From: Lachnospiraceae bacterium
Lineage (GTDB): Bacteria; Bacillota; Clostridia; Lachnospirales; Lachnospiraceae
NCBI GenBank assembly: GCA_011959285.1
Contig: BLLW01000034.1
Coordinates: forward strand, 1-39,279
Direction: 5' to 3'
Length of the DNA stretch: 39,279 bases
In this document: positions 24,119 to 32,993 of the stretch, one piece after another
Position numbering within the stretch: the first letter of the stretch is position 1
Layout of the letters: the number at the start of each line of letters is the position of its first letter
Notes under the pieces: model-generated
Databases searched by the model: none
Seen by the model: the letters and a program-made list of their open reading frames with translations, nothing else
Told to the model about the DNA's origin: nothing
Program-made: the position numbers and the translations under genes

Positions 24119-25198
24119 TCAATTTTTGATATCTTCTTTTTCTAAGAATAGCACTATCTCCTTTTTGCCCACCACCACTCCTATTTCCAGCTCATTTTCC
24201 GTACTTTCTCCAGGGGAAAGCACTTTTATCAATCCCTTTTCTCTGTGATACCTGCGTCCTCGGGGAATGCAATTCCCTGCTTCAAGTCCCACAACATAAT
24301 CCGAATCACCCATCATCTTCCATTCCGTTAAATATGGCAGGGTATTTGCTGTGTACCTGACATATGCCATTGCTTCTATGTTGTCATTCACTACCGCTGC
24401 GAATCCTTTCTCATTGAGAGCTTTTGTTTGGTGAAAATAGAGCTCTTCCTCAATTCCATTGACCGGATCTGTAATCTTATATGCATCTGCCATATTTTCA
24501 ATAGAAACTTTCGTATCCGCAAATTTCTTCTTACTGCGGATAATAATTTTAGCATCCTTATCTACTATGGGATATCCAAAATTGATATGGTACATGACCA
24601 TGTAAGGTCTTTCCACAAAATCTTCATTTGTGATGATATCCTTCATTACAAAGCAATTTCCTCCCAGTTTTCCTGTTACTGTCCTGTGAAGTGAAAAATT
24701 CTCTCCACGCAATTGCGCTTCTGTCGTCATTCCGGATACTTCCATCACAAATGTATCCTTGTCCCATCTTTCATTGACACAGACATTTCCTGCACATTGA
24801 TTGCTGATTCTTCCATGAAGACCAAACGTCTGCTGTCCCAGCCCTTCCGTAAAATCCTCACAGTAGTCTCCCACATTCCCTAAACCGCAAGTGGAAAGCA
24901 TTCCTCCCGGAAAACATTGCAGCCATTGATCCTTGACGCCGGTAAAATAAGACGGCGCTGAAATTCCAGCCTTTGAAATATACGAAATCGGCATGCCCTC
25001 AAATCCACACCAACCTATATCCATTCCTCTTCCCGGCATAACTGTATACACAAACCCCGTTCCAGTCCTTACATCTACACATTCGATACCAGCGCCACGT
25101 CCGTCTGCAAGATAATACCTTTTTGCTCCGGCAATTTGTGATATATTTCCCACTCTTTTTAATATTTCTTCCTTTTTTTCCGGTAACTTGTATCTCAT
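24119..25198 (-). CDS. DUF4432 family protein (aldose epimerase-like)
   Basis: 359 residues from the ATG at 25198, which overlaps the stop of the upstream kinase gene (ATGA); the longer open frame lies inside that gene. DUF4432 proteins have a galactose-mutarotase-like beta fold. Conserved parts here are YTVMPGRGMDIGWCGFEGMPISY, TCGLGNVGDYCEDF, QTFGLHGRISNQCA, PYMVMYHINFGYPI and LEAGNCIPRGRRYHREKGL. The conserved histidines in LHGRISN and YHINFGYP suit a mutarotase/epimerase-type catalytic pair. Proteins of this family are unassigned but often sit in sugar operons, as here. Likely acts on an aldose ring form of the imported sugar. Confidence 0.82.
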   Translation of the reverse strand: MRYKLPEKKEEILKRVGNISQIAGAKRYYLADGRGAGIECVDVRTGTGFVYTVMPGRGMDIGWCGFEGMPISYISKAGISAPSYFTGVKDQWLQCFPGGMLSTCGLGNVGDYCEDFTEGLGQQTFGLHGRISNQCAGNVCVNERWDKDTFVMEVSGMTTEAQLRGENFSLHRTVTGKLGGNCFVMKDIITNEDFVERPYMVMYHINFGYPIVDKDAKIIIRSKKKFADTKVSIENMADAYKITDPVNGIEEELYFHQTKALNEKGFAAVVNDNIEAMAYVRYTANTLPYLTEWKMMGDSDYVVGLEAGNCIPRGRRYHREKGLIKVLSPGESTENELEIGVVVGKKEIVLFLEKEDIKN

Positions 25199-26691
25199 AC
25201 TATTTCTTTTCCCTCGTATATATAGTGCATTGCTTTTCTCATTCTCAAGTAACATTCATACTTCTTTTCATAACATTCTTTTAAACTCTCATCGGGCATG
25301 TAACTTTTTTTGATTTCAATCTTATTATTAATGATTTCCTGAAGCTTGTCTGTTTTGTCACTCCTTGCAGCGAGAAATGAAATTCCATATACAGCGCCTG
25401 CACTTCCATTTAATTTTTCGATTTTAGTTCCAAGAATATTCGACAGCATCTGCATCCATAAACTATTTTCAGAACCTCCTCCTACTACTTGAAGCACTTC
25501 GCTCACTTCTGTCACAGCATTCATTCTTTCAACTAACTCTCTTATGGAGAAGCAGATTCCCTCCAGAACTGCATAATGCAAAGATTTCTTGTCAGTCTTT
25601 ATATCAATTCCAGCAAACATCCCCCTTAAATCTGGATCAGAATATAAGGTCTTATCTCCCATCAGATGTGGATAAAATAAAACCTTTTCCCTTGCTTTAT
25701 CACGAATGTCTATTTCTGATTCCAAATCCATGCTCATATTAAGGTTTCCAAATTGCTGGTTCCACCAGTCATATGTATTTCCGCAAGATTGAATCGCTCC
25801 CTGCTCTAAAAGACCGCATTCATTTTTATAAAATGCAAATAATATTTTTTTCCCAATATAATAGTCCTGCTCACCAGAAAATATCCTGGTAAAAACCCCT
25901 GATGTTCCAAGAGAAAACACCGGGTGCTTACTCCAGTAGCTCCCCGTCGAAATCACTGTTGCAGGATTGTCTCCCGTTCCAACTATCACCTCTATACTTT
26001 TAGGAAGCAGCAGCTTACGCTGAAACTCCTCTGACAATCTCCCAGCCAATTCTGCACTACCGCATACGTCAGGAAAGCAATCAGCATCAAGACCAACATA
26101 CTTGCATATCTGTGAAGACCAGCATTTTTGAGTCAAAGAATATAACGCAGAAGTAGATGCATTGCAATAGTCTGTGCATCTTTTTCCCGTCAAACGATAA
26201 ACGAGATAATCCCAGCCAATTTGAAAGCCTCTGATTGCGCCAAATACCTCTGGTTCATTGTTTTTGATCCATACTAAATTTGCAAGTGGGCTTCCTGTAG
26301 AAATAATTTTTGAAAGATACGCTCCATCATCAAATGCGCTTATATCCTTCTTTATAGATGGAATCATTTCCTTCGTCCTAAGGTCGTTCCACATGATTGC
26401 AGACCGTATTGCCTTTCCGTTTTCTCCAAGCAGTACCAATGTATGCATTTGCCCTGTAACACCGATTCTTTTAATTCTATCTCGGTCAATGCCTTGAAAC
26501 AGCCTCTCCGCGGCAGTTACAAAAGCACTTACCCAAATCTCAGGATCAATTTCCAGCCAGCCCACCTGAGGACTATCCAGTATGTATTTTTCAGAATCCT
26601 GCTTTAAAATCTGACAATCATCATTTATCAATATAAGTTTCAGTGATGATGTTCCCACATCAACTCCAAGGTATAAATCTTTTTTTTTCAT
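25195..26691 (-). CDS. FGGY-family carbohydrate kinase, xylulokinase-like
   Basis: 498 residues. The ATG at 26691 is set by AAAGGGG 6 bases upstream. The actin-like ATP-binding fold is complete: N-terminal DLYLGVDVGTSSLKLILIN, GVTGQMHTLVLLG (the xylulokinase-type QMH motif), IMWNDLRTKEMI, and LSNILGTKIEKLNGSAGAVYG near the end, with LQVVGGGSENSLWMQML as the adenosine motif. The QMHG-like and WND motifs favour xylulose or a related ketopentose. The operon holds a second FGGY kinase, so the two likely act on different intermediates or sugars. The exact substrate is inferred, not shown. Confidence 0.85.
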   Translation of the reverse strand: MKKKDLYLGVDVGTSSLKLILINDDCQILKQDSEKYILDSPQVGWLEIDPEIWVSAFVTAAERLFQGIDRDRIKRIGVTGQMHTLVLLGENGKAIRSAIMWNDLRTKEMIPSIKKDISAFDDGAYLSKIISTGSPLANLVWIKNNEPEVFGAIRGFQIGWDYLVYRLTGKRCTDYCNASTSALYSLTQKCWSSQICKYVGLDADCFPDVCGSAELAGRLSEEFQRKLLLPKSIEVIVGTGDNPATVISTGSYWSKHPVFSLGTSGVFTRIFSGEQDYYIGKKILFAFYKNECGLLEQGAIQSCGNTYDWWNQQFGNLNMSMDLESEIDIRDKAREKVLFYPHLMGDKTLYSDPDLRGMFAGIDIKTDKKSLHYAVLEGICFSIRELVERMNAVTEVSEVLQVVGGGSENSLWMQMLSNILGTKIEKLNGSAGAVYGISFLAARSDKTDKLQEIINNKIEIKKSYMPDESLKECYEKKYECYLRMRKAMHYIYEGKEIV

Positions 26692-26707
26692 AGTATACCC
26701 CTTTGTT

Positions 26708-27544
26708 TTATCTTTCATTAATCATAGTCACCAATTTACAAACTGCCTCTGCAATATTGTCTACCGCCATCATACTTAAACTAATTACGTCATGGGCATT
26801 ATGATTTTTTTCATATTCTTTGCCAAATGTAGTTATAAATTCTTTTCTTAAAACAGAGCCGTAATTAATTTTAAGTAATCCGTATTTCTTTGCTTCCCAA
26901 ATCACTTCGCTTGCAATCCCTGAACCGCCATGGAGTACAAGTGGCACTGGCGACACTTTGTTTATCTCTCTAAGGAGCGGCATATCAATATGAGGATTCA
27001 GGCAAAGCCCATGTACATTCCCAATTGAGACCGCCAACAGGTCACATCCTGTCTTTTCTGCAAAATCATTTACCATTTGAGGATCCGTCTTACAATTTTC
27101 TTCATTAACAATATCTTCTTCTTTCCCTTGTATCGACCCTAACTCTACCTCCACAGGTACTCCATATAAATGACAGTACTCCGCCGCTTTTCTACTCTCC
27201 CTGACATTTTCTTCATATGGCAATGCAGAGTTATCAACCATAATGGACGTAAAACCGGCATCACAGCAGACCTTCACATCTTCAAATGACTTTCCATGAT
27301 CTAAGTGCAGCGCAATCGGCACATCTACTTCTTTCACTGACTCTTTTGCAATTGCTGCAATCGTATGTGGATTTGACAGCCGTAAATTACTGGATGATAT
27401 TTGAATGTAACCGGGCAGCCCCGCTTTTGCAAGTCCCTTTACAATCCCATACGTTGTTTCCAAATTTGTCGTATTAAATGCGGGAAGAATTAAGTGATAC
27501 CTCTTTGCATAATCCATCAGATCATAACCATTAACAAGTTTCAT
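26708..27544 (-). CDS. Class II fructose/tagatose-bisphosphate-type aldolase
   Basis: 278 residues. The ATG at 27544 follows AAAGGAGG; the longer frame starts within the upstream ATPase. Class II (zinc) aldolase motifs: ILPAFNTTNLETTYGIVKG near the start, ALHLDHGKSFEDV with the catalytic/zinc H-x-D-H, VEVELGSIQGKEED, LLAVSIGNVHGL and PLVLHGGSGIA (phosphate/zinc). It cleaves a phosphorylated ketose into DHAP and an aldehyde. The length and context fit the GatY/KbaY/FbaA group. In this operon the substrate is probably a ketose phosphate made by one of the FGGY kinases. If that is a 1-phosphate rather than a 1,6-bisphosphate, cleavage would give DHAP and a short aldehyde (inference). Confidence 0.9.
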   Translation of the reverse strand: MKLVNGYDLMDYAKRYHLILPAFNTTNLETTYGIVKGLAKAGLPGYIQISSSNLRLSNPHTIAAIAKESVKEVDVPIALHLDHGKSFEDVKVCCDAGFTSIMVDNSALPYEENVRESRKAAEYCHLYGVPVEVELGSIQGKEEDIVNEENCKTDPQMVNDFAEKTGCDLLAVSIGNVHGLCLNPHIDMPLLREINKVSPVPLVLHGGSGIASEVIWEAKKYGLLKINYGSVLRKEFITTFGKEYEKNHNAHDVISLSMMAVDNIAEAVCKLVTMINER

Positions 27545-27560
27545 GTCTTCCTCCTTTGAC

Positions 27561-29075
27561 TTAAATAAAATATTCACCTATTGTATTTGCTATTTCAGCT
27601 ACAGGTTTTGCAAAAAATTCTTCTCCCTTCAACTCCATCACCATTTTTTGATCTTTAAATACAATGATTCTACGCGATAATGAGATAATCTCGTTCATAT
27701 CGGATGAAATTAAAACCACCGCTTTCTGCTCTACCTTTGCCAAGTTCCATATCAAATCGTGAATATATTCTTTCGCCCCGATATCTACCCCAACGGTTGG
27801 TTCATCAATAAATAAAATATCGCAATTTGCAGATAGCCACTTTGCAATACTGACTTTCTGCTGATTTCCCCCAGAAAGACTTCCAACATTTGTAGTAAGC
27901 TTAGGCGTCTTAATTTCAAGCGTTTCCTTGTAATCCTGTGCATTCTGCGTTTCCTTTTTAAGGCTGATAAGCGGAATTCCTTTATGAATACTGAAATTTC
28001 CCAATGAGTTCATGCATATGTTCATTGTAATTGTGTTATCAAGAAACAATCCTTCTTCTTTTCTGTTTTCTGTCACATAACCAATTCTGTATTTATTAAG
28101 ACTTTTAGAAAGGCTTGATAAATCTGCTTTCTTACCAAAAACTTCAATATCTCCTGAATCTTTTTTATCGACGCCTATTACTGCCCTGACAAATTCCGTT
28201 CTTCCAGACCCAACAAGACCATAAAAGCCAAGAATTTCACCCTTGCGGACTTCAAATCCAAGGTTCTCCAGACCATACTTACGAGAAGAAATTCCACTTA
28301 CTTTAAGAGCGACTTCATGATTCTGCGCATCTAATCTTCCCTTGTAGGATAAAAGAGATTCTCTCCCTATCATCATCTTGACTATTTTATTTTTATCAAC
28401 ATTTTTCACATCTTCTGTTCCAACCAGTCTGCCATCTCGGAAAACCGTAATTTTATCACATATTTCCTGCACTTCTTCAATCTTATGTGAAACAAAAATA
28501 AGCGTTTTGTTTTGTTCCTTTAATTTCCTCATAATAGAAAATAAAACTTCTGATTCATATTGCGTCAGACTGGAAGTCGGTTCATCAAGCATCAATACCT
28601 GTGTTTCAGAACTGAGTGCTTTTGCAATCTGAATCAACTGCTTATGCGCTGCGCTTAAATGCCTGACAGGCGTTTCAGGATCCAGTTTTAATTCCACCAT
28701 ATCCATATATTTCCTGGCAACTTCATTTACCTTTTTCCAGTTGACAAAACCGCCCTTTGAAAATCTTTTAAGTTTATCAAGACATATATTTTCCGCAATA
28801 CTGCTATTTGAGATTAAATTGATTTCCTGATTCACAATTCCAATATGATGATTAAGCGCATCCTCATAGCCATTTAGTTTGGTCTTTTCACCGTTTAAAA
28901 AAATATCTCCTTCATCTGCCTGATAAATTCCGCATATAATTTTCATTAACGTACTTTTTCCTGCCCCATTTTCACCACAAATTGCATGAATTTCCCCTTT
29001 ATTGAAACTTACGGAAATATTCTGAAGTGCTTTGACTCCTGGAAAGCTTTTTGAAATATTTCGTAATTCAAGCAT
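27561..29075 (-). CDS. Sugar ABC transporter ATP-binding protein (RbsA/XylG/MglA type)
   Basis: 504 residues with two ABC domains. First: Walker A GENGAGKST, signature-like LSAAHKQLIQIAKAL, Walker B VLMLDEPTSSLT. Second: the degenerate Walker A GLVGSGRTEF, signature LSGGNQQKVSIAKWL, and Walker B ILFIDEPTVGVDIGAKEYI. This double-ATPase layout is specific to the CUT2 family (ribose, xylose, galactose uptake), where domain 2 is catalytically degenerate. It works with the single permease 30463-31440 and the binding protein 29194-30360. The start has ATAGGAGG upstream. Confidence 0.95.
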   Translation of the reverse strand: MLELRNISKSFPGVKALQNISVSFNKGEIHAICGENGAGKSTLMKIICGIYQADEGDIFLNGEKTKLNGYEDALNHHIGIVNQEINLISNSSIAENICLDKLKRFSKGGFVNWKKVNEVARKYMDMVELKLDPETPVRHLSAAHKQLIQIAKALSSETQVLMLDEPTSSLTQYESEVLFSIMRKLKEQNKTLIFVSHKIEEVQEICDKITVFRDGRLVGTEDVKNVDKNKIVKMMIGRESLLSYKGRLDAQNHEVALKVSGISSRKYGLENLGFEVRKGEILGFYGLVGSGRTEFVRAVIGVDKKDSGDIEVFGKKADLSSLSKSLNKYRIGYVTENRKEEGLFLDNTITMNICMNSLGNFSIHKGIPLISLKKETQNAQDYKETLEIKTPKLTTNVGSLSGGNQQKVSIAKWLSANCDILFIDEPTVGVDIGAKEYIHDLIWNLAKVEQKAVVLISSDMNEIISLSRRIIVFKDQKMVMELKGEEFFAKPVAEIANTIGEYFI

Positions 29076-29109
29076 CTCGACTCCTCCTATACCAGATATT
29101 TTATGTGGT

Positions 29110-29135
29110 CTTCCGGAGCTTTAAGGCTCCGGAAG
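29110..29135 (-). promoter_or_regulatory. Intercistronic hairpin between binding-protein and ATPase genes
   Basis: CTTCCGGAGC (29110-29119) and GCTCCGGAAG (29126-29135) form a perfect 10-bp stem with a 6-base loop. On the minus strand it is not followed by a U-tract, so it is not a clean terminator. Such hairpins after a binding-protein gene often stabilise the upstream mRNA, raising binding-protein level over the ATPase. Confidence 0.6.
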
Positions 29136-29193
29136 ATAATCATAAATATAAAGTAAAACTTGCTTTATTCTTTAGAATGAAATAGACCAGCCG

Positions 29194-30360
29194 TTAAGGC
29201 TGCTTGAACCACTTTGTCTCAAGAGAAGCAATCAGCTCTGTTGCTGCCGCCTCAATATCAGATTGCCATGTATCCACATTATTTTGATCGATAAAGATAT
29301 ATCCTGTGTCAATAAACTGTCCATCTGTTACCGGAACCCATCCATCATCCAGCATGCATAAAGAAAGTGCTGAAACATATCCCATTGCCCATCCATTTTG
29401 TGCAACCGTATAATCAATTTGTCCCTTTTTAATACCCGCAAGAACTTCTTCTGCCTGATCCATGGTCGCACAGTAAATATGATTTGCATCCGGATTAGAA
29501 CCATAGTAATCTGCAAGCGCATTTGCAACGCCTTTAGAAGCTGTACCAGCACAGCAGATCATTCCTGTCGCATCCGGATTAGACGCAATCGCATCGGTTA
29601 CCTTCTCATAACCTTCGTCAACTGTCGTAATGTCTGCAACCGTCTGACAGATTGTTATTCCAGGATATTCTGCAACAGCCTTCTCTACCGCTTCCTGCCT
29701 GATTTTTGTATTCACGTCATTCAGATTCTCCAAAACATGAATAATCTTTCCTTCGCCTCCCATACGCTCACATAGTTCCTTTGCTGACGCATACGCATTT
29801 ACCGAATTGTCAGATGAGAACATCGCTTCACACTGTGCCGGGTCATCCACCTTATTACAGTAATTAATAACATGGCATCCATTATCCCGAAGTTCCTTGT
29901 ACAAGGAATTTGCTCCAGAAGAATCTGCACTTAAAATCATAAAAAGGTCATATCCGGAAGCAGCCATAGCTTCAACAGATTGATTCTCGATATCCTGTGT
30001 CCAATCCGTCCCTACCATCCACTCAACATCCACACCATATTGCGCTTCAAAAGCCTCAATTCCTTCAAGACAATAACTGTCAAAAAAGGTATCCGGAGCG
30101 GGCCAATAACAAAAAACCTTATACTCAGAAGGCGCTTTCTGCATAACATACTCATTGCCCGACGCCGCTGCCTGTGTATCCACGTTTACCACTGCCCCCT
30201 TGTCTTCCTCGTTTCCTGATTCCTCCACGGTCTCGTTCGATACAGTATCTGTATCTTCTTCTTTCTCTGCATCTCCTGCCGCACCAGAAGAACACGCCAT
30301 CATACTGAGTGTCATAATCATAACTAATAATAATGCTGCTACCTTTTTCATTTTCCTCAT
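29194..30360 (-). CDS. Sugar-binding lipoprotein of a CUT2 ABC transporter
   Basis: 388 residues. A lipoprotein signal ends MMACSS with cysteine 23, followed by an acidic low-complexity spacer (to about residue 65), then a periplasmic-binding-protein type 1 fold: VFCYWPAPDTFFDSYCLEGI, DLFMILSADSSGANSLYKEL, GEGKIIHVLENLNDVNTKIR, DATGMICCAGTASKGVANAL and GIKKGQIDYTVAQNGWAMGY. This is the RbsB-type ligand receptor outside the membrane. The aromatic and acidic residues lining the cleft cannot be mapped to a particular sugar. The ATG at 30360 is preceded by GGAGGG; the permease gene ends 102 bases upstream. Confidence 0.92.
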   Translation of the reverse strand: MRKMKKVAALLLVMIMTLSMMACSSGAAGDAEKEEDTDTVSNETVEESGNEEDKGAVVNVDTQAAASGNEYVMQKAPSEYKVFCYWPAPDTFFDSYCLEGIEAFEAQYGVDVEWMVGTDWTQDIENQSVEAMAASGYDLFMILSADSSGANSLYKELRDNGCHVINYCNKVDDPAQCEAMFSSDNSVNAYASAKELCERMGGEGKIIHVLENLNDVNTKIRQEAVEKAVAEYPGITICQTVADITTVDEGYEKVTDAIASNPDATGMICCAGTASKGVANALADYYGSNPDANHIYCATMDQAEEVLAGIKKGQIDYTVAQNGWAMGYVSALSLCMLDDGWVPVTDGQFIDTGYIFIDQNNVDTWQSDIEAAATELIASLETKWFKQP

Positions 30361-30462
30361 TTTTTACCCTCCGCTTTTTTGTTTTGATGCAAGTTTTACT
30401 AATCTATATGTAACTAATGATTACTCCCACACAAAGTATCTTCATTAGTTAACTCACAAAAA

Positions 30463-31440
30463 TCACTTCATTTTTGCTATCAGCCTTGTTCTAACACTTT
30501 CTACTGATACGGCAATCAGAATAATAGCGCCCAAGAAAGCTTGTTCATAATAAATATCCACTTTCATCATAGTAAGGCCGTTTCTGATCATGGTTAAAAT
30601 CCATGCTCCGCAGAAAAAGCCTACCCCTGTAAAATTGCCTCCGTTAAGGCTGATGCCTCCAATCGCACATACCGCAAAGGAATACAGCATCCAATCAGAC
30701 CCGGTTGAAGATACTGCTGTCCCGGTTCTTGAAGCCCAGAGAATGGCTGCCAATGACGCAAGACCACAGGAAAGTGCATTGCATATGATTTTTACCATAT
30801 CGACTTTAATTCCAGAAAGCGCTGCCGCCGCTTCATTCCCTCCTGTAGCAAGTATATTGCGCCCAAATCTCATTCTGCTGAAGAAAACAGCCAGAATAAG
30901 AACAAAAATAATCATCAGGATAAACAACGCAGATGTTTTTCCCACATGCGCCCTGCCCAGACTTGTCAGGTTTTCTGGCAGCGTATAAGGATAACCATGA
31001 GAAATTCCAACTGCAAGACCGTCAAAAATAAATGACATTGCCAGTGTAATAATAAATCCTGACAACTTTAGTTTAACAACTAAAATACCGTTGATTACGC
31101 CACACAATAGTCCTACACATACGGTAATAAAGACTGCTAATATCGTATTCATTCCCATATCTTGTAACAAAATACCAAGTATAACGGAACTGAGCGCTCC
31201 TACAGCTCCCACAGCAAGATTCATACCTCCAATTACAGCCACCATAAGCTGGGCTCCTGCAATAAAAGCATATAATGTTGCCGTCCTTGATAAGTTGAAA
31301 AGATTATATGATGAAAGGAAAGAATCCGTCGTCACCGAAAATACCACGACTAATAAAATGCTTGCAACAATTGCACTTGACCAACTCTGTAGAAAAAATC
31401 TTTTCAATACATCAACGAAATTAATTTTTTTGTTCTTCAT
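30463..31440 (-). CDS. Sugar ABC transporter permease (RbsC family)
   Basis: 325 residues, very hydrophobic with about 8-10 transmembrane helices. RbsC-type features: TDSFLSSYNLFNLSRTATLY and AFIAGAQLMVAVIGGMNLAVGAVGALSSV in the first third, LKLSGFIITLAMSFIFDGLA, and GRNILATGGNEAAAALSGI (the cytoplasmic loop that contacts the ATPase), then CAIGGISLNGGNFTGVGFFCGA. It forms the membrane channel as a homodimer. Immediately upstream is the second FGGY kinase (30 bases), downstream the binding protein. GGAGGGTAAT precedes the ATG. Confidence 0.94.
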   Translation of the reverse strand: MKNKKINFVDVLKRFFLQSWSSAIVASILLVVVFSVTTDSFLSSYNLFNLSRTATLYAFIAGAQLMVAVIGGMNLAVGAVGALSSVILGILLQDMGMNTILAVFITVCVGLLCGVINGILVVKLKLSGFIITLAMSFIFDGLAVGISHGYPYTLPENLTSLGRAHVGKTSALFILMIIFVLILAVFFSRMRFGRNILATGGNEAAAALSGIKVDMVKIICNALSCGLASLAAILWASRTGTAVSSTGSDWMLYSFAVCAIGGISLNGGNFTGVGFFCGAWILTMIRNGLTMMKVDIYYEQAFLGAIILIAVSVESVRTRLIAKMK

Positions 31441-31470
31441 ATTACCCTCCTTCTAAAAGCACCTTAATAT

Positions 31471-32967
31471 TTAATTTTCTTCATGCATTTTTTCATATAA
31501 AATTTTAAACTTTACAAATTTATCATTGTAATAGTCAACCATTTTTTTATCTGGCTTGTACACTTTTTGATATTTGACCATTTTTTCAATTGCGTCTTCT
31601 ATTGTTTCAAACTCTTTATTTGCCACAGAAGCCATAATTGCGCATCCAAGGGTTCCTGCCTCATCCCTTTCTAGCGATATCACATCCATATTGAACACAT
31701 CCGCCCGTATCTGAAGCGTCAAATCCGATCGGGCGCCTCCGCCTGTGACAATAATTCTATCTGCGTTAACTCCTAAGTTTTTTAGCCGCTCATAAGAATA
31801 TCGCATTTGCAGGGAAAAACTTTCAAGGATAGCTCTATATAGTTCTCCTGGCTTTGTGTGAATCGTCAGACCAGTAATTGTTCCTACCGTATTCATATTT
31901 AAATCGGGATTGCCTGACGATCCAAATTGCGGCAAAATCATAATGTTTGTAACATTATCTTTAGCAAGATTATCCATATAATCGTAAAAGTCTTTGCCTT
32001 CTTCTTTACACTTCAAATCGATTCCTGTAAAAATCGTATTCCTCGCCCACTTTTTCAGAACACCGCAAGTTGTAACTTCCAGACTTGTCAAATAACTGTT
32101 TTCCAAAATATATGGAATACATGTAAAATCATTTTCCATCATGTACGTATTTATCGAAGGCTCTGGCATTCTAAAAAACATAAATTCACAAGTTCCCATG
32201 CTGCATTCACTATCTTGCAGATTTCTAAATCCCGCACCTAATGCTGCGCACGTTTGGTCATGCCCTCCAGCAATAACTTTCATATGAGGATCTAAACCCG
32301 TTTTTGCCGCTATTTCCGGCAGAATATTACCTATCACAGTCAGCGGCGGCACTGGCTGGGACAGTTGGTTTACAGTAATTCCAGCAAAATCCAATAGTTC
32401 TTCTGACCATTTCTTCCTTTGGAAATCAAAAGCGAGACTCCTTGCCGCCGAGGTAAAACTTATCATTCTTTTTCCCGTTAAAATATAATTTACGTAATCC
32501 TCATAAAATAAAATATACTTTGCATCCCGAATCACATCTGAATCTTGATTCAGCCACATGTATTTAGGAAGACCATAAAGCTCATTCGGTGGAAGACCGG
32601 TAATTCTAAATATTTTTTCTTCCCCTATTTTTTCAATCAGCTCTTTCACCTGATCTTTTCCTCGAATATCTCCCGTCACCATGGAATTAGCCAAAATCTG
32701 CTCTTCTTTACCTAGGCATACGATAGACTCTCCAAGACTGGCTACAGACAATGCGGAAATTTTGCCACCACATTTCCTTCCGACTTCGCAGAACATATCC
32801 ATCAGATTTTCCCTTACCGTTTCTGGGTTAAGCTCTCTGTGTCCACGCTCTCCAATTTCTTCATAACTTCTTGCCGCTCTATAGACTATATCCCCCTCTG
32901 AGTCATATACCAGCATCTTACATCCGCTTGTCCCAACATCTACCCCTGCATACATTCTAGATAACAT
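31471..32967 (-). CDS. FGGY-family carbohydrate kinase (second, non-xylulokinase type)
   Basis: 498 residues. The ATG at 32967 is favoured by GGTGGG 5 bases upstream. It has the FGGY fold: MYAGVDVGTSGCKMLVYDSEG, IAGGHDQTCAALGAG (a motif shared with L-fuculose/gluconate-type kinases), and RIIVTGGGARSDLTLQIRADVF with DEAGTLGCAIMAS at the end. The QMH and WND motifs of xylulokinases are absent; instead there are VASLGESIVCLG and NSMVTGDIRGKDQ, so it likely phosphorylates another sugar. It is the first enzyme gene after the DeoR regulator (27 bases). Substrate unknown. Confidence 0.85.
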   Translation of the reverse strand: MLSRMYAGVDVGTSGCKMLVYDSEGDIVYRAARSYEEIGERGHRELNPETVRENLMDMFCEVGRKCGGKISALSVASLGESIVCLGKEEQILANSMVTGDIRGKDQVKELIEKIGEEKIFRITGLPPNELYGLPKYMWLNQDSDVIRDAKYILFYEDYVNYILTGKRMISFTSAARSLAFDFQRKKWSEELLDFAGITVNQLSQPVPPLTVIGNILPEIAAKTGLDPHMKVIAGGHDQTCAALGAGFRNLQDSECSMGTCEFMFFRMPEPSINTYMMENDFTCIPYILENSYLTSLEVTTCGVLKKWARNTIFTGIDLKCKEEGKDFYDYMDNLAKDNVTNIMILPQFGSSGNPDLNMNTVGTITGLTIHTKPGELYRAILESFSLQMRYSYERLKNLGVNADRIIVTGGGARSDLTLQIRADVFNMDVISLERDEAGTLGCAIMASVANKEFETIEDAIEKMVKYQKVYKPDKKMVDYYNDKFVKFKILYEKMHEEN

Positions 32968-32993
32968 CTTTTCCCACCTTTTCATAAATCATA

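Noticed and set aside
29110-29150. Hairpin after the sugar-binding protein gene read as an intrinsic terminator
   Set aside because: On the coding strand it is followed by ACCACAT rather than a U-tract, and the next gene belongs to the same transporter.
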